Notes: a model not told the origin generated them from the letters alone. Counted from the stretch's first letter, positions 1 to 8,154 are shown. The stretch: DNA of 28,584 bases from an uncultured Moraxella sp. (GCA_916720335.1 CAKAQU010000004.1:1-28584); one strand, 5' to 3'. Numbers and translations: made by a program.

Positions 1-463
1 ACCGCTAAATCAGGCGCATGATAATAACTGTCTAATAAAATACACGCTGCTACATCATCAATGGGGTCAGTTTGACGTTTAATCAGTCCATGTTCCCATG
101 CCAGCCTACGGGCTTCATTAGAAGTCAATCTTTCATCATAGAAAAATACAGGCACTTTTAAATGCCTTTCACCCAACCGATGAGCCAGTCTGCGAGCAAA
201 TTTTTTAGCACGCAAGGTTATCATGGATTCTGTGCCATCCATATTCAGTGGCAACCCAACTAAAATCTGTCCAATTTTCCAAGTATTAATCATACCCAAC
301 AATCAGGCTGACCATTATTCATCGCAAGCACATCAAAGGGGCGAGCATTTTGGGTTAGACTATTGCCAAGCGCCATGCCCATTTTTTTAACCCCAAAATC
401 CAAAGCCAACGTTAAAATTGGCTCTAGTGAGTTATGTAAATTTTTTGGTGTATTTTCAAGCAA
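1..463 (-). pseudogene. ruvX: RuvX/YqgF Holliday-junction resolvase-like protein, frameshifted and cut by the window edge
   Basis: RuvX/YqgF is an RNase H-fold nuclease family linked to Holliday junctions and 16S rRNA maturation. The 5' part, from a probable TTG start at 463, encodes the DFG motif with its catalytic Asp (ALDFGVKKMGMALG) and runs to NNGQPDCWV, then hits TGA at 290-292. The remainder continues in another frame: LGMINTW, then LPLNMDGTE, YDERLTSNEA and DDVAACILLDSY, all typical RuvX blocks, open to position 1. One missing G near 297 (TGG to TG) would restore the frame and the usual PDW sequence. The stop overlaps an in-frame ATG of the second part (ATGA, 290-293), so coupled restart is possible. 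It lies downstream of algH and the SPFH gene. A sequencing error cannot be excluded. Confidence 0.8.
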
Positions 464-502
464 AATAACGTCTCTTTTTTTATAATCTCAACAATTTATT
501 AG

Positions 503-1345
503 CTATTCACCACTGACATTAAGCACGGGTGATGCGTTTTCTTCTGAAAGTAGCACCGTCATCATATTGGTTACCAATTTTGCTTTTTCATTATCGGTCA
601 TGGTAACAATTTTTCTGGCTTCTAAAGCTCTAACTGTGCTTTCCACCATTAAAATTGCCCCTTTTACCAATGTTTGACGTGCTATCAGCACTGATTCAGC
701 CTGCTGTTTCCTTAACATGGCTTGAGCGATTTCAGCCGAATACGCCAAATGAGTAAATCGCGCTTCCTCAATATACACGCCTGCCATTTGCACACGTTCT
801 TGCACCATGTCGCGAAACTCTTGTAAAATCTTAGCAGAATGCCCGCCTAGGCTTTCTTTACCATCTTGATTAGCATAAGGATAATGTGAAACGAGTGTGC
901 GTAAGGCGCTTTCACTTTGGGTTTTCATAAAACCATGCACATCTTCAACATCAAATACTGCGGCTGCCGGATTATCAATTCGGTAGACAATTGCTGCCGC
1001 TACATCAATGGGCGTTCCTGAAATATCATTGACTTTTAAAATTGGGGTTACGTAATTGGTAGTTTTTAAAGAAACACTTTGCACTGAATAAAAAGGCACA
1101 ATCCAATAAAAACCCTGTTTACTCAGCACCCCCGAATAATGTCCAAATAATGTACTGACTAAAGCGGTATTTGGTTGAATGATTTTAAATCTTGCCAATA
1201 GTACCACTGGCACCACAAAGATGGGTACTAGAGTTTTATCAGGTAAAACAAACACAATAGCAAGTATAATAATGATAAAAATGGCAAGAGCTACAAAACC
1301 ATTGAGATGGTACATAGTGTATTGAGGACTGCTTTGTTGAGTCAT
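503..1345 (-). CDS. SPFH/band 7 domain membrane protein
   Basis: This is a stomatin/prohibitin-type protein of about 280 residues. An N-terminal hydrophobic stretch (about residues 12-50, FVALAIFIIIILAIVFVLP and following) anchors it in the inner membrane. Then comes an SPFH domain: the 'IQPNTALVSTLFGHYSGVL' region, the 'DVAAAIVYRIDNP' strand, and a helical part with EARFTHLAYSAEIAQAMLRKQQAE. Such proteins scaffold membrane microdomains or protease complexes; the client here is unknown. I chose ATG 1345 because TAAGGATAA sits 8-9 nt upstream; an ATG 33 nt earlier (1378) has no clear ribosome site. It lies between algH and ruvX on the same strand, splitting a pair that is adjacent in many gammaproteobacteria. 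No NfeD-like partner gene is visible. Confidence 0.85.
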   Translation of the reverse strand: MTQQSSPQYTMYHLNGFVALAIFIIIILAIVFVLPDKTLVPIFVVPVVLLARFKIIQPNTALVSTLFGHYSGVLSKQGFYWIVPFYSVQSVSLKTTNYVTPILKVNDISGTPIDVAAAIVYRIDNPAAAVFDVEDVHGFMKTQSESALRTLVSHYPYANQDGKESLGGHSAKILQEFRDMVQERVQMAGVYIEEARFTHLAYSAEIAQAMLRKQQAESVLIARQTLVKGAILMVESTVRALEARKIVTMTDNEKAKLVTNMMTVLLSEENASPVLNVSGE

Positions 1346-1388
1346 AAAATTATCCTTACTTATATTGTGTTCTATCATTCAGCTGTTG

Positions 1389-1970
1389 TTAAGCGTATCC
1401 AACAATCTGCTCTAAATCTGGTAAAATTCCCAACTTTGTTTTGGCGAGTAACAGGCGTTTTTCAAAATCTGCCCCAAATAAAATAGACAAATCTGCAGGG
1501 CAAACCAACCATTTTTTATTTAAAATTTCTTGCTCTAACTGCCCTTTTGACCAACGACAAAATCCCATACACAGTAAAAAATGCGACAGTTTATCTAAAG
1601 CGATATTTTTTAACACATCTTTACTGGTGGTCAAACAAACATTTTCACCAACCGCAAAAGATGATGCAAATACAGGCAAACCAGTATGCAAAACAAACCC
1701 TGCTTGGTCATGCAAAAAACCGCCAAGCACCGCATTTGTATTCATGAGCACTTGAGACGCTGGCAAATTCATTTCCGATAAAACCGAACCAACTGATAAG
1801 AATGACAACGGTTTATTAATAATAAATCCAAAAGCCCCTTCTTGGCTTTGGTGGCGACATATATAAATTAATGCGTCCACAAAACGGTCATCATTGATTG
1901 TTTGACTGGGAATCAAAAAATGATGAATTAAGCTTTTGGGCAATACTGCGGCTTGGGATATCTGGGTCAT
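1389..1970 (-). CDS. algH: UPF0301/YqgE (AlgH) family protein
   Basis: The 193-residue protein matches the YqgE/AlgH family (187 residues in E. coli) along its length: HHFLIPS near the N terminus, GFIINKPL, VLGGF, FVLHT, FASS, LTTSKDVL, and the hallmark WSKGQLEQEILNKKWL followed by CPADLSILF. The family is cytoplasmic and of uncertain biochemical function; in Pseudomonas it was named AlgH for an effect on alginate expression. It is followed by the SPFH gene and ruvX on the same strand, and recN lies 51 nt upstream, so recN-algH-SPFH-ruvX may be one transcript. The ATG at 1970 has only a weak ribosome site (AAGATT). Confidence 0.9.
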   Translation of the reverse strand: MTQISQAAVLPKSLIHHFLIPSQTINDDRFVDALIYICRHQSQEGAFGFIINKPLSFLSVGSVLSEMNLPASQVLMNTNAVLGGFLHDQAGFVLHTGLPVFASSFAVGENVCLTTSKDVLKNIALDKLSHFLLCMGFCRWSKGQLEQEILNKKWLVCPADLSILFGADFEKRLLLAKTKLGILPDLEQIVGYA

Positions 1971-2021
1971 AAATCAATCTTATGTGTTTTAAAATTCATG
2001 TAAAAACCAATGTTCACCAAT

Positions 2022-3713
2022 CTATTTATTAGATTTTTTATCAGTTTTAACAATGTCCGCTAGCAAACTTTTTACATGAGCTTTGGTAGCCTCAGTAATA
2101 TTAACACCTCCTGACATACGTGCCAACTCACCAATTTGTTCGTCTTTAGTAATTACTTTTAAATGACTGGTTGTTTTTTCACCATGTTTTTTTGCGACTA
2201 AAATATGCTGATGGGCGGCGGCGGCGACTTGAGCCTGATGAGTGATGGCAAGTAATTGCTGGTGGTCGCCTAACTTGCGTAAAAGCTCACCCACCACCTG
2301 AGCGGTTGCCCCACTAATTCCTACATCTACCTCATCAAATACAAGCGTTGGGCGAATTTGAGTTTGTTGGTCGGCATTCATGACCTGCATTACTAACGCA
2401 ATTCTGGATAATTCACCCCCAGAAGCCACTTTGTGTAAAGGCTGTTTTGGCATGCCAACATTAGCACTAAATAATAAAGCAATCTCTTTGGTGCCATGCA
2501 TGGTGTAATCATCAAGCTCTTTGGGGTAAAATGCAAATTCACAACTTGCATTAGGTAATGCCAAGGTTTTTAAATACTCTGCTAAAGTTTGAGTAATTTT
2601 TGGAGCAATTTCCTGGCGTGCTTTATCCAGTTTTTGAGCGTTATCAATATAAATGTCAAAAGCTTCGGCAACTTCTTTTTCTAAAGTTTGATTGTCTGGA
2701 ATTGCCATCAAAGTTTCAAGCTCACGTTGCCAGCTATCTGTTTGATTTAAAAGCTCATCAATGGGTGTATGATACTTGTTTGCCAATCGATGTGCCAGTC
2801 CCAATAAATTGTTTAGCTCATTAAGTCTTTCTTCGTCAGGCAAAGACTGCTCGGCATAATCGGCAAGTACAGAAGCTGATTCACTGATGTGTTCTTGAGC
2901 TAGATTAAGCAGCTGACTGCACTGGCTAAATACTTTACCTTTATCGCTTTGACTATCGCAAATTTTAATGGCTCGTGATAACAAACTAAGTACGCTTGGC
3001 GCATCATCATCATTTTCCAAAGCCATTTTTGCCGCTAAAGCATCTTGCATCAAACTTTCTAGATTGGATAATTCGTCATATTCGCTTTCAATTTGAGCAA
3101 AATTAATTCCTAAAAGCGGTTGAACATCCATCAATTTAGCATTTAATAATGCCATGCGGTCAGCTCGCCCTGCTTCTTCTTGTTTGGCATTTTTGGCTAA
3201 AACTTGTGCGTTTTTCCATGCCTGATAGGCATCTTTAGTGGCAATTTTTAGAGCGTTTAGCTGCCCAATCTCATCCAACCAATCCATCACAAATTGTGGC
3301 TTTAACAGCTCAAGCCCCGCATGCTGTGAATGGATGTTTACCAAAATATCACCCAATGATTTAAGCTCGCCAATGCTTGCAGGTACGCCATTTATCCATG
3401 ATTTAGAACGACCTTGATGGCTAATTTTTCGGCGAATCAACAGCACATCTTCAAATTCACGCTCGCATTCATCAAACCATGCTTTCACCGCATCATTATC
3501 CGATACATCAAACTCACCAAATATTAAGGCTTCATCTGCACCATGTCGCACCAAAGACGCATCGGCACGACCGCCTACACAAAGCGATAATGCATCTAAA
3601 ATCAAAGATTTACCAGCACCTGTTTCACCAGTAATGACATTAAAACGCTTATCAAATTCAATCTGATGATGCTCAATCAGTGCCAGATTATCCAAAGTTA
3701 AAGACACAAGCAT
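2022..3713 (-). CDS. recN: DNA repair protein RecN
   Basis: RecN is an SMC-like ATPase acting early in recombinational repair of double-strand breaks. The 563-residue product (553 in E. coli) has the N-terminal LDNLALIEHHQIEF start, Walker A GETGAGKS at residues 29-36, a long central helical coiled-coil part (about 150-370), the ABC signature ASGGELSRIAL, Walker B LVFDEVDVGISG and the switch His in AITHQAQVA. It ends with TAG. The gene is divergent from a LysR-type regulator; the 182-nt gap holds both promoters. I saw no obvious LexA-type operator, though I cannot score one. Confidence 0.96.
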   Translation of the reverse strand: MLVSLTLDNLALIEHHQIEFDKRFNVITGETGAGKSLILDALSLCVGGRADASLVRHGADEALIFGEFDVSDNDAVKAWFDECEREFEDVLLIRRKISHQGRSKSWINGVPASIGELKSLGDILVNIHSQHAGLELLKPQFVMDWLDEIGQLNALKIATKDAYQAWKNAQVLAKNAKQEEAGRADRMALLNAKLMDVQPLLGINFAQIESEYDELSNLESLMQDALAAKMALENDDDAPSVLSLLSRAIKICDSQSDKGKVFSQCSQLLNLAQEHISESASVLADYAEQSLPDEERLNELNNLLGLAHRLANKYHTPIDELLNQTDSWQRELETLMAIPDNQTLEKEVAEAFDIYIDNAQKLDKARQEIAPKITQTLAEYLKTLALPNASCEFAFYPKELDDYTMHGTKEIALLFSANVGMPKQPLHKVASGGELSRIALVMQVMNADQQTQIRPTLVFDEVDVGISGATAQVVGELLRKLGDHQQLLAITHQAQVAAAAHQHILVAKKHGEKTTSHLKVITKDEQIGELARMSGGVNITEATKAHVKSLLADIVKTDKKSNK

Positions 3714-3779
3714 ATAAAATAATTTTCCTAATATTTTTTTGACAATCAGTCAAATAATTTATAACAAACTGACTATTCT

Positions 3780-3807
3780 AGCATAAGTTTCTTGATGGAT
3801 TGAGCAA
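3780..3807 (-). promoter_or_regulatory. Candidate recN promoter
   Basis: Read on the minus strand, TTGCTC (3807-3802), a 16-nt spacer and TATGCT (3785-3780) resemble a sigma-70 promoter pointing into recN, about 65 nt before its ATG. The match is partial and unconfirmed. Confidence 0.3.
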
Positions 3808-3813
3808 CTTTTT

Positions 3814-3828
3814 ATGAGCATTACTCAT
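3814..3828. promoter_or_regulatory. Palindromic T-N11-A box, probable LysR-type operator
   Basis: ATGAG-CATTA-CTCAT is a perfect 5-bp-arm palindrome that includes T-N11-A, the classical LysR-type binding pattern. It ends 8 nt before the -35 of the lysR-type gene and also lies just upstream of the candidate recN -35. Autoregulation of the regulator at 3896 is inferred. Confidence 0.5.
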
Positions 3829-3836
3829 CAATCATA

Positions 3837-3864
3837 TTGTATCTATTAATTTATCATTTATAAT
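3837..3864 (+). promoter_or_regulatory. Promoter of the LysR-type regulator gene
   Basis: TTGTAT (3837-3842), a 16-nt spacer and a perfect TATAAT (3859-3864) lie 31 nt before the ATG. An AGGA ribosome site at 3887-3890 follows. Confidence 0.55.
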
Positions 3865-3895
3865 AATAGCTAATGATATTATCAATAGGACTAAT

Positions 3896-4813
3896 ATGAG
3901 CACCACGTTACGTCAATTAAAAGCCTTTGTATTGGTTGCTGAACAAAACAGTTTTACCAAAGCTGCTGAAGCCTTATGTCTAACCCAATCGGCATTAAGC
4001 GGCTTAATTAAAGAGCTTGAGCAAAATTTAGACGTCAAACTTTTTGACCGCACCACAAGAAAACTTCACCTATCCGATGCAGGCGGTAGGCTACTGCCTC
4101 AAGCCAAACGTGTACTCAATGAAATGAGTGTGCTTAATGAAAAAGTTGCCAATTTAAAATCATTACACCAAGGACATATTCATCTAGCAGTATCTCAGCA
4201 ATTATCAGCAAGCACCATGCCAAAATTTATTGCCAAATTTTGTGAACTGCACCCTAATATCGAAGTTACGTTAACCGATTGCTCAATTGACCAAGTGGTT
4301 GAGCACATTGAAAATTTAGAAGCAGATTTAGGTGTTGCACCCGAACGCAGTTATTCAGATGACTTGCACGCTGATATTTTATTTAGTTCACCATTTTATT
4401 TAGTACTCCCAACAAGCCATCCTTTTGCTAAAAAAAATCAATTGCACTGGTCAGATTTATTAAATGAACGCTTAATTACCTTAAATGGTCCTTTTATTAA
4501 GGGCTTGCAAAACGAACTGCCTGTGCAAATTTCTAGCCGAATTTTTAATCCTGACTTTGAAATTAACTTTTTATCCACCGCTCTTGGTATGACGCGCATG
4601 GGACTTGGGGTAACCTTGTGTCTGTTATACGCTGCTGAATGGGTTGAACAAAATGGCTTAACCATGCGCCCAATTACCGAACCTGTCGTGGAACGAAAAT
4701 TTTTACTTTATACGCATAAAAATCGTTCATTATCACCTGCAGCATTGGCATTCAAGAAATTTTTACTTAATAATGCCCATGAATTTTTGGTCAGTAAACC
4801 GACCACAATTTAA
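3896..4813 (+). CDS. LysR-type transcriptional regulator
   Basis: The 305-residue protein has a LysR winged helix-turn-helix at residues 1-63 (LRQLKAFVLVAEQNSFTKAAEAL, LTQSALSGLIKELEQNL, LFDRTTRKLHLSDAG), followed by a linker helix and a periplasmic-binding-protein-like effector domain (about 90-295). Its effector and targets cannot be read from the sequence. It is divergent from recN and 109 nt upstream of an aminotransferase gene on the same strand. Because that gene has its own promoter, the regulator may or may not control it. A palindromic T-N11-A box upstream suggests it binds its own promoter. Confidence 0.92.
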   Translation: MSTTLRQLKAFVLVAEQNSFTKAAEALCLTQSALSGLIKELEQNLDVKLFDRTTRKLHLSDAGGRLLPQAKRVLNEMSVLNEKVANLKSLHQGHIHLAVSQQLSASTMPKFIAKFCELHPNIEVTLTDCSIDQVVEHIENLEADLGVAPERSYSDDLHADILFSSPFYLVLPTSHPFAKKNQLHWSDLLNERLITLNGPFIKGLQNELPVQISSRIFNPDFEINFLSTALGMTRMGLGVTLCLLYAAEWVEQNGLTMRPITEPVVERKFLLYTHKNRSLSPAALAFKKFLLNNAHEFLVSKPTTI

Positions 4814-4835
4814 GATGAATTTTTTGATTTTTTTA

Positions 4836-4864
4836 CTGACAGAGCGTTTGATTTTGGTTATACT
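4836..4864 (+). promoter_or_regulatory. Promoter of the aminotransferase gene
   Basis: CTGACA (4836-4841), a 17-nt spacer and TATACT (4859-4864) each match 5 of 6 sigma-70 consensus bases. The leader is about 50 nt and ends with AAGGA (4912-4916) ahead of the ATG at 4923. Confidence 0.6.
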
Positions 4865-4922
4865 AAGGCTAGTTTTAGATTAAATTTAGACAAATTTATT
4901 GTGCAATCCCTAAGGATTATTT

Positions 4923-6119
4923 ATGTTTGAACATGTTACCCCTTATGCTGGCGACCCAATTTTGGGCTTAATGGATAAATTTGCTAACGACCCACGCACA
5001 GACATCAAAGTCAATCTTGGTGTGGGCGTTTATTATACCGAAGATGGCAAATTGCCTGTGCTTGAGTGCGTAAAAACCGCTGAAAACCAAATTGCCAACC
5101 CACCAAAACCACGTGGTTATCTGCCAATGGACGGTTTACCTGGTTATCGTAAAGCCTGTCAAAATTTATTATTTGGTCAAGACAATCCTATCGTCAAAGA
5201 AGGACAGGTTGCAACCGTTGCAACACTTGGCGGAAGTGGCGCTTTAAAGGTTGGTGCAGATTTTATTCACGAATGGTTTCCTGATGCTAAGTGCTATGTT
5301 TCCGACCCAACTTGGGGTAACCACATCAGCATCTTTGAAGGAGCAGGCTTTAAAGTTGGTAAATACCCCTACTACGACCCAAAAACCATTGGGGTAAAAT
5401 TTGATGAAATGTGCGAATTTTTTAATGGGTTAAATGAAAATGATGTAGTTTTGTTACACCCTTGCTGTCACAACCCAACAGGCGTAGATTTAACAAAAGA
5501 ACAGTGGGATAGCGTTTTACAAATCATCAAAGATAAAAAACTCATTGCTTTTATGGACATTGCTTACCAAGGTTTTGGTGACGATATGACCGGCGACACC
5601 TACGCCATCAATAAAGCTGCGCAAATGGGTCTACCTCTGTTTGTTTCTAATTCATTTTCTAAAAACCTATCTTTGTATGGCGAACGTGTTGGCGGTTTAT
5701 CGGTGGTCGCCCCAACCAAAGAAGAAGCTCAAACTGTTCATGGTCAGCTAAAATTTACCATTCGTCGGATTTATTCTAGTCCAGCATCACATGGCAACCA
5801 TGTAGTTGACATCGTGATGAATGATGAAGCACTATACAATCAATGGGTTGGTGAAGTTTATGAGATGCGTGACAGAATCCGTCTTATGCGTCAAAAATTA
5901 CAAGATATTCTAAGCCAAAAATTACCTGAGCGCGATTTTAGTTACTTTACCAAACAACGTGGCATGTTTAGTTTTACAGGCTTAACTGCCAAACAGGTAG
6001 AACGTCTGCAAAAAGAATTTGCCATTTATATGGTCAGCAATGGTCGTATGTGTCTTGCTGGTTTGAATAACAAAAACATTGATTATGTTGCTAACAGCTT
6101 TGCTGAAGTCTTAAAATGA
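4923..6119 (+). CDS. Class I aromatic/aspartate aminotransferase
   Basis: This PLP enzyme of 398 residues belongs to the AspC/TyrB group (fold type I). It transfers the amino group of aspartate, tyrosine or phenylalanine to 2-oxoglutarate. Visible active-site features are HNPTG with Asn184, Asp212 in MDIAYQGF (pairs with the pyridine nitrogen), Schiff-base Lys247 in SNSFSKNLSLYGERVG, phosphate-binding Arg255, and substrate-carboxylate Arg375 in SNGRMCLAGLN. The N terminus MFEHVTPYAGDPILGL is typical of the family. Substrate preference (TyrB- or AspC-like) cannot be settled by eye, so no symbol is given. It has its own promoter and a strong terminator directly after the stop. Confidence 0.93.
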   Translation: MFEHVTPYAGDPILGLMDKFANDPRTDIKVNLGVGVYYTEDGKLPVLECVKTAENQIANPPKPRGYLPMDGLPGYRKACQNLLFGQDNPIVKEGQVATVATLGGSGALKVGADFIHEWFPDAKCYVSDPTWGNHISIFEGAGFKVGKYPYYDPKTIGVKFDEMCEFFNGLNENDVVLLHPCCHNPTGVDLTKEQWDSVLQIIKDKKLIAFMDIAYQGFGDDMTGDTYAINKAAQMGLPLFVSNSFSKNLSLYGERVGGLSVVAPTKEEAQTVHGQLKFTIRRIYSSPASHGNHVVDIVMNDEALYNQWVGEVYEMRDRIRLMRQKLQDILSQKLPERDFSYFTKQRGMFSFTGLTAKQVERLQKEFAIYMVSNGRMCLAGLNNKNIDYVANSFAEVLK

Positions 6120-6136
6120 TTTAGCTAACTGACTCA

Positions 6137-6145
6137 TGATATAAT
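6137..6145 (+). promoter_or_regulatory. Extended -10 promoter (TGATATAAT) just inside the upstream terminator region
   Basis: A perfect extended -10 (TGnTATAAT) lies 18 nt after the aminotransferase stop codon and touches the left arm of the terminator hairpin. No good -35 is seen, which extended -10 promoters can do without. Transcription would begin near 6152, inside the left stem, so the new RNA could not form the full hairpin and would reach the HD-domain gene at 6177. Confidence 0.5.
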
Positions 6146-6176
6146 AAAACCACTTAATTTAATTAAGTGGTTTTTT
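6146..6176 (+). terminator. Rho-independent terminator of the aminotransferase gene
   Basis: Perfect 14-nt arms (AAAACCACTTAATT / AATTAAGTGGTTTT) around a central T are followed by a T-run to 6176. The inner A/T pairs would open to give a normal loop. The T-run runs directly into the ATG of the next gene. Confidence 0.85.
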
Positions 6177-6836
6177 ATGAATGAGATAATTTTTTTAGAA
6201 CATCAATGGCAAAATATCTCAGAACAGCTTTTTGGTCAAAATGAGATAACATTGTGGCAAAACATTGTTTTTCATTATCAACAAAAAGACCGTTTTTATC
6301 ACAATCTTCATCATTTATATGAATGTTTTATTTTGTTTGATGAAATTAAACACCTATTAAATAAGCCAAATTTGGTGGCATTGGCTTTGTTTTATCATGA
6401 TATTATTTATGATAGTAAAAATAATGATAATGAATTAAACAGCGCCAACTTTGCTAAAAATCAGCTAAAAAATAAAATACCAGATGATGGTTTATCTATA
6501 ATTTACCAATATATTTTAGCAACTAAAAATCATCAAAACTATCTAACTGATAAAAATTTTGATGATTTAAATTATCTTTTGGATATTGATTTAGCAATTT
6601 TAGCACAAAATAAAAAGCGATTTTTAGAATATAATGCACAAATTCGCAAAGAGTATCAATGGGTAAGTTCTTGGATTTATTATCCAAAACGCCATTTTAT
6701 TTTATACCACTTTTATCAAAAATCACCATTATTCTTGACTGATTATTTTTATCAAAAATCAGAAAAACAAGCTAAAGAAAATTTAGCATCTGTATTATTT
6801 AAACCTTACCACCCATCATCACGGTTGTTTTCTTAA
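6177..6836 (+). CDS. HD-domain protein, predicted metal-dependent phosphohydrolase
   Basis: The 219-residue product carries HD-type metal-ligand motifs: YHNLHHL at about residues 41-47 and the HD pair in LALFYHDIIYD, followed by NDNELNSANFA. This pattern matches small predicted HD phosphohydrolases, whose substrate is unknown. The gene is visibly AT-richer than its neighbours and rich in Asn, Lys, Ile and Tyr. The ATG directly follows a terminator T-run and has no Shine-Dalgarno sequence. I keep it because the family similarity starts close to the N terminus and there is no later Met before the motifs. Expression probably needs the extended -10 element at 6137-6145. It converges with the PH-domain gene. 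Confidence 0.75.
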   Translation: MNEIIFLEHQWQNISEQLFGQNEITLWQNIVFHYQQKDRFYHNLHHLYECFILFDEIKHLLNKPNLVALALFYHDIIYDSKNNDNELNSANFAKNQLKNKIPDDGLSIIYQYILATKNHQNYLTDKNFDDLNYLLDIDLAILAQNKKRFLEYNAQIRKEYQWVSSWIYYPKRHFILYHFYQKSPLFLTDYFYQKSEKQAKENLASVLFKPYHPSSRLFS

Positions 6837-6866
6837 ACAATCGTCTTGAATTGGTTTGTTGCTAGA

Positions 6867-7526
6867 CTACTGTCTCAAATAATGCTCAAATACATCCCCA
6901 AAATCATAACGGCGAATTTTTTCCAAGCGTTTTTGATAATGGTTTTCTATTTGGTCCATGGTTTGATTGATAATATCAGGCAGCTGCAAAATCACACTAT
7001 CAGGCAACTGTTTTAAATCCACCATGCTCGTTGCCTTATCAAACGCCTTTTCTAAAATTCTTTCTTGATGATAAATGTGATGGCATTTTTCAGCAATGCT
7101 GGTTAATGCTTTGTAAATATCACGAATTTGCTCAATTTGATTTTTATCAATATCAATACTAAAAGTTTTACCTTGTGTTTTATTTAAACTGTCTGAATCA
7201 CCTGTACCAAGCAATACAAATTTTAATTCTGCATCCAAATCGATTGTGCCTGCGGTTTCAATAAGTACGTTTGAAGGAGTGAAATAACGGTAAGGATAAC
7301 GCTTTAATACTCGCTTTTTACTCATGGCGCTTTGTCCATCCAGATGCAAAAATGCCAAATTCGTAAAACAGTATTCATCCGATTTGGATTTAATCACAAA
7401 ATAAATCTTTTCACCATCCTCATGAAAAATATAATCGTCAATGTCAGTTTGATGAAACTGTGATGGTGGAATAATTTTACCAATATCACTCAAACCCAAG
7501 GCATCAGATGCAAAGTTTTTAAACAT
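6867..7526 (-). CDS. YvbH-like bacterial PH-domain protein
   Basis: From memory the protein resembles Bacillus YvbH: FKNFASDALGLSDIGKIIPP, then IDDYIFHEDGEKIYFVIKSKSDEYCFTNLA, LHLDGQSAMSKKRVLKRYPY and NVLIETAGTIDLD. That is a bacterial PH domain (about residues 20-125), followed by a helical C-terminal extension (YvbH_ext type). The function is unknown. I prefer ATG 7526 (219 residues; family members start MFK) over the in-frame GTG four codons upstream; an AGTGAG-like ribosome site fits it. It is the last gene of a minus-strand run with the UPF0149 protein and the small acidic protein. Confidence 0.8.
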   Translation of the reverse strand: MFKNFASDALGLSDIGKIIPPSQFHQTDIDDYIFHEDGEKIYFVIKSKSDEYCFTNLAFLHLDGQSAMSKKRVLKRYPYRYFTPSNVLIETAGTIDLDAELKFVLLGTGDSDSLNKTQGKTFSIDIDKNQIEQIRDIYKALTSIAEKCHHIYHQERILEKAFDKATSMVDLKQLPDSVILQLPDIINQTMDQIENHYQKRLEKIRRYDFGDVFEHYLRQ

Positions 7527-7593
7527 GACTTTTCTCACTTTTAATGTAAAAATCTATTTTGATATAAAACGACCAATTTAAAAGAGCATAAAC

Positions 7594-8115
7594 TCAATCT
7601 TCAGTGTGAAACAGCAAAAATAATTCAGTAATATTATCTTCTAAAGCATTTGCCATTTGCACCAATGTTTCTTCATCGCGCACATCACCCATTTCCTCAT
7701 CAATGCCTGACAACATCACCATTGGTAATGTCAGCATTGCCACATCTTCTTCGGTTTGTGGGTCATCAAACCAATCTACATTCTCATCGGCATACATCGC
7801 ATCAACAAAACCGATTGCCCACGCCGTCAAATCACTTTCTTCGCTAAAGTCAATAGAATCATCACTGGCATCAAAAGGCAGCTCGATTGACTCTTCAGCT
7901 TTTAGGGTGTCATAAAGCTCTTTTTGCCAACTTTTGATGGCATCTTTAATCTTAGGAGCAACTTGAGTGTGATTGCCTTCAAAAAAGCAATCAAGCCAAT
8001 TTGGTAAAGGTTTGCCCACTACTGTTGCTGTCAAAAAACCATGGGCGGCAATGCTATCTAATCCAAAAACATTTTCATCGGAATCTAAATAACGAAATAA
8101 TTCATCTTTTGTCAT
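7594..8115 (-). CDS. UPF0149 (YecA/YgfB) family protein
   Basis: The 173-residue acidic protein matches the UPF0149 family: an N-terminal helix with LDSIAAHGFLTATVVG, a central acidic stretch, then DLTAWAIGFVDAMY (the conserved WA.GF motif) and PMVMLSG. There is no C-terminal SEC-C zinc motif (CxCxSGKKYKxCH), so it is the short YgfB-like form rather than full YecA. The function is not established. It sits between the small acidic protein gene and the PH-domain gene on the minus strand. Confidence 0.85.
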   Translation of the reverse strand: MTKDELFRYLDSDENVFGLDSIAAHGFLTATVVGKPLPNWLDCFFEGNHTQVAPKIKDAIKSWQKELYDTLKAEESIELPFDASDDSIDFSEESDLTAWAIGFVDAMYADENVDWFDDPQTEEDVAMLTLPMVMLSGIDEEMGDVRDEETLVQMANALEDNITELFLLFHTED

Positions 8116-8154
8116 AATTATCTCAAAATGTTGTTACAAGACCAACCAAAATGA

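Noticed and set aside
1441..1755. Plus-strand open frame of 104 codons
   Set aside because: It lies opposite algH, has no family features and no ribosome site; it is a shadow of the real gene.
3741..3775. AGTCA...TGACT inverted repeat near the recN start
   Set aside because: Only five to six bases of the arms match and the core is AT-rich; too weak to call an operator.
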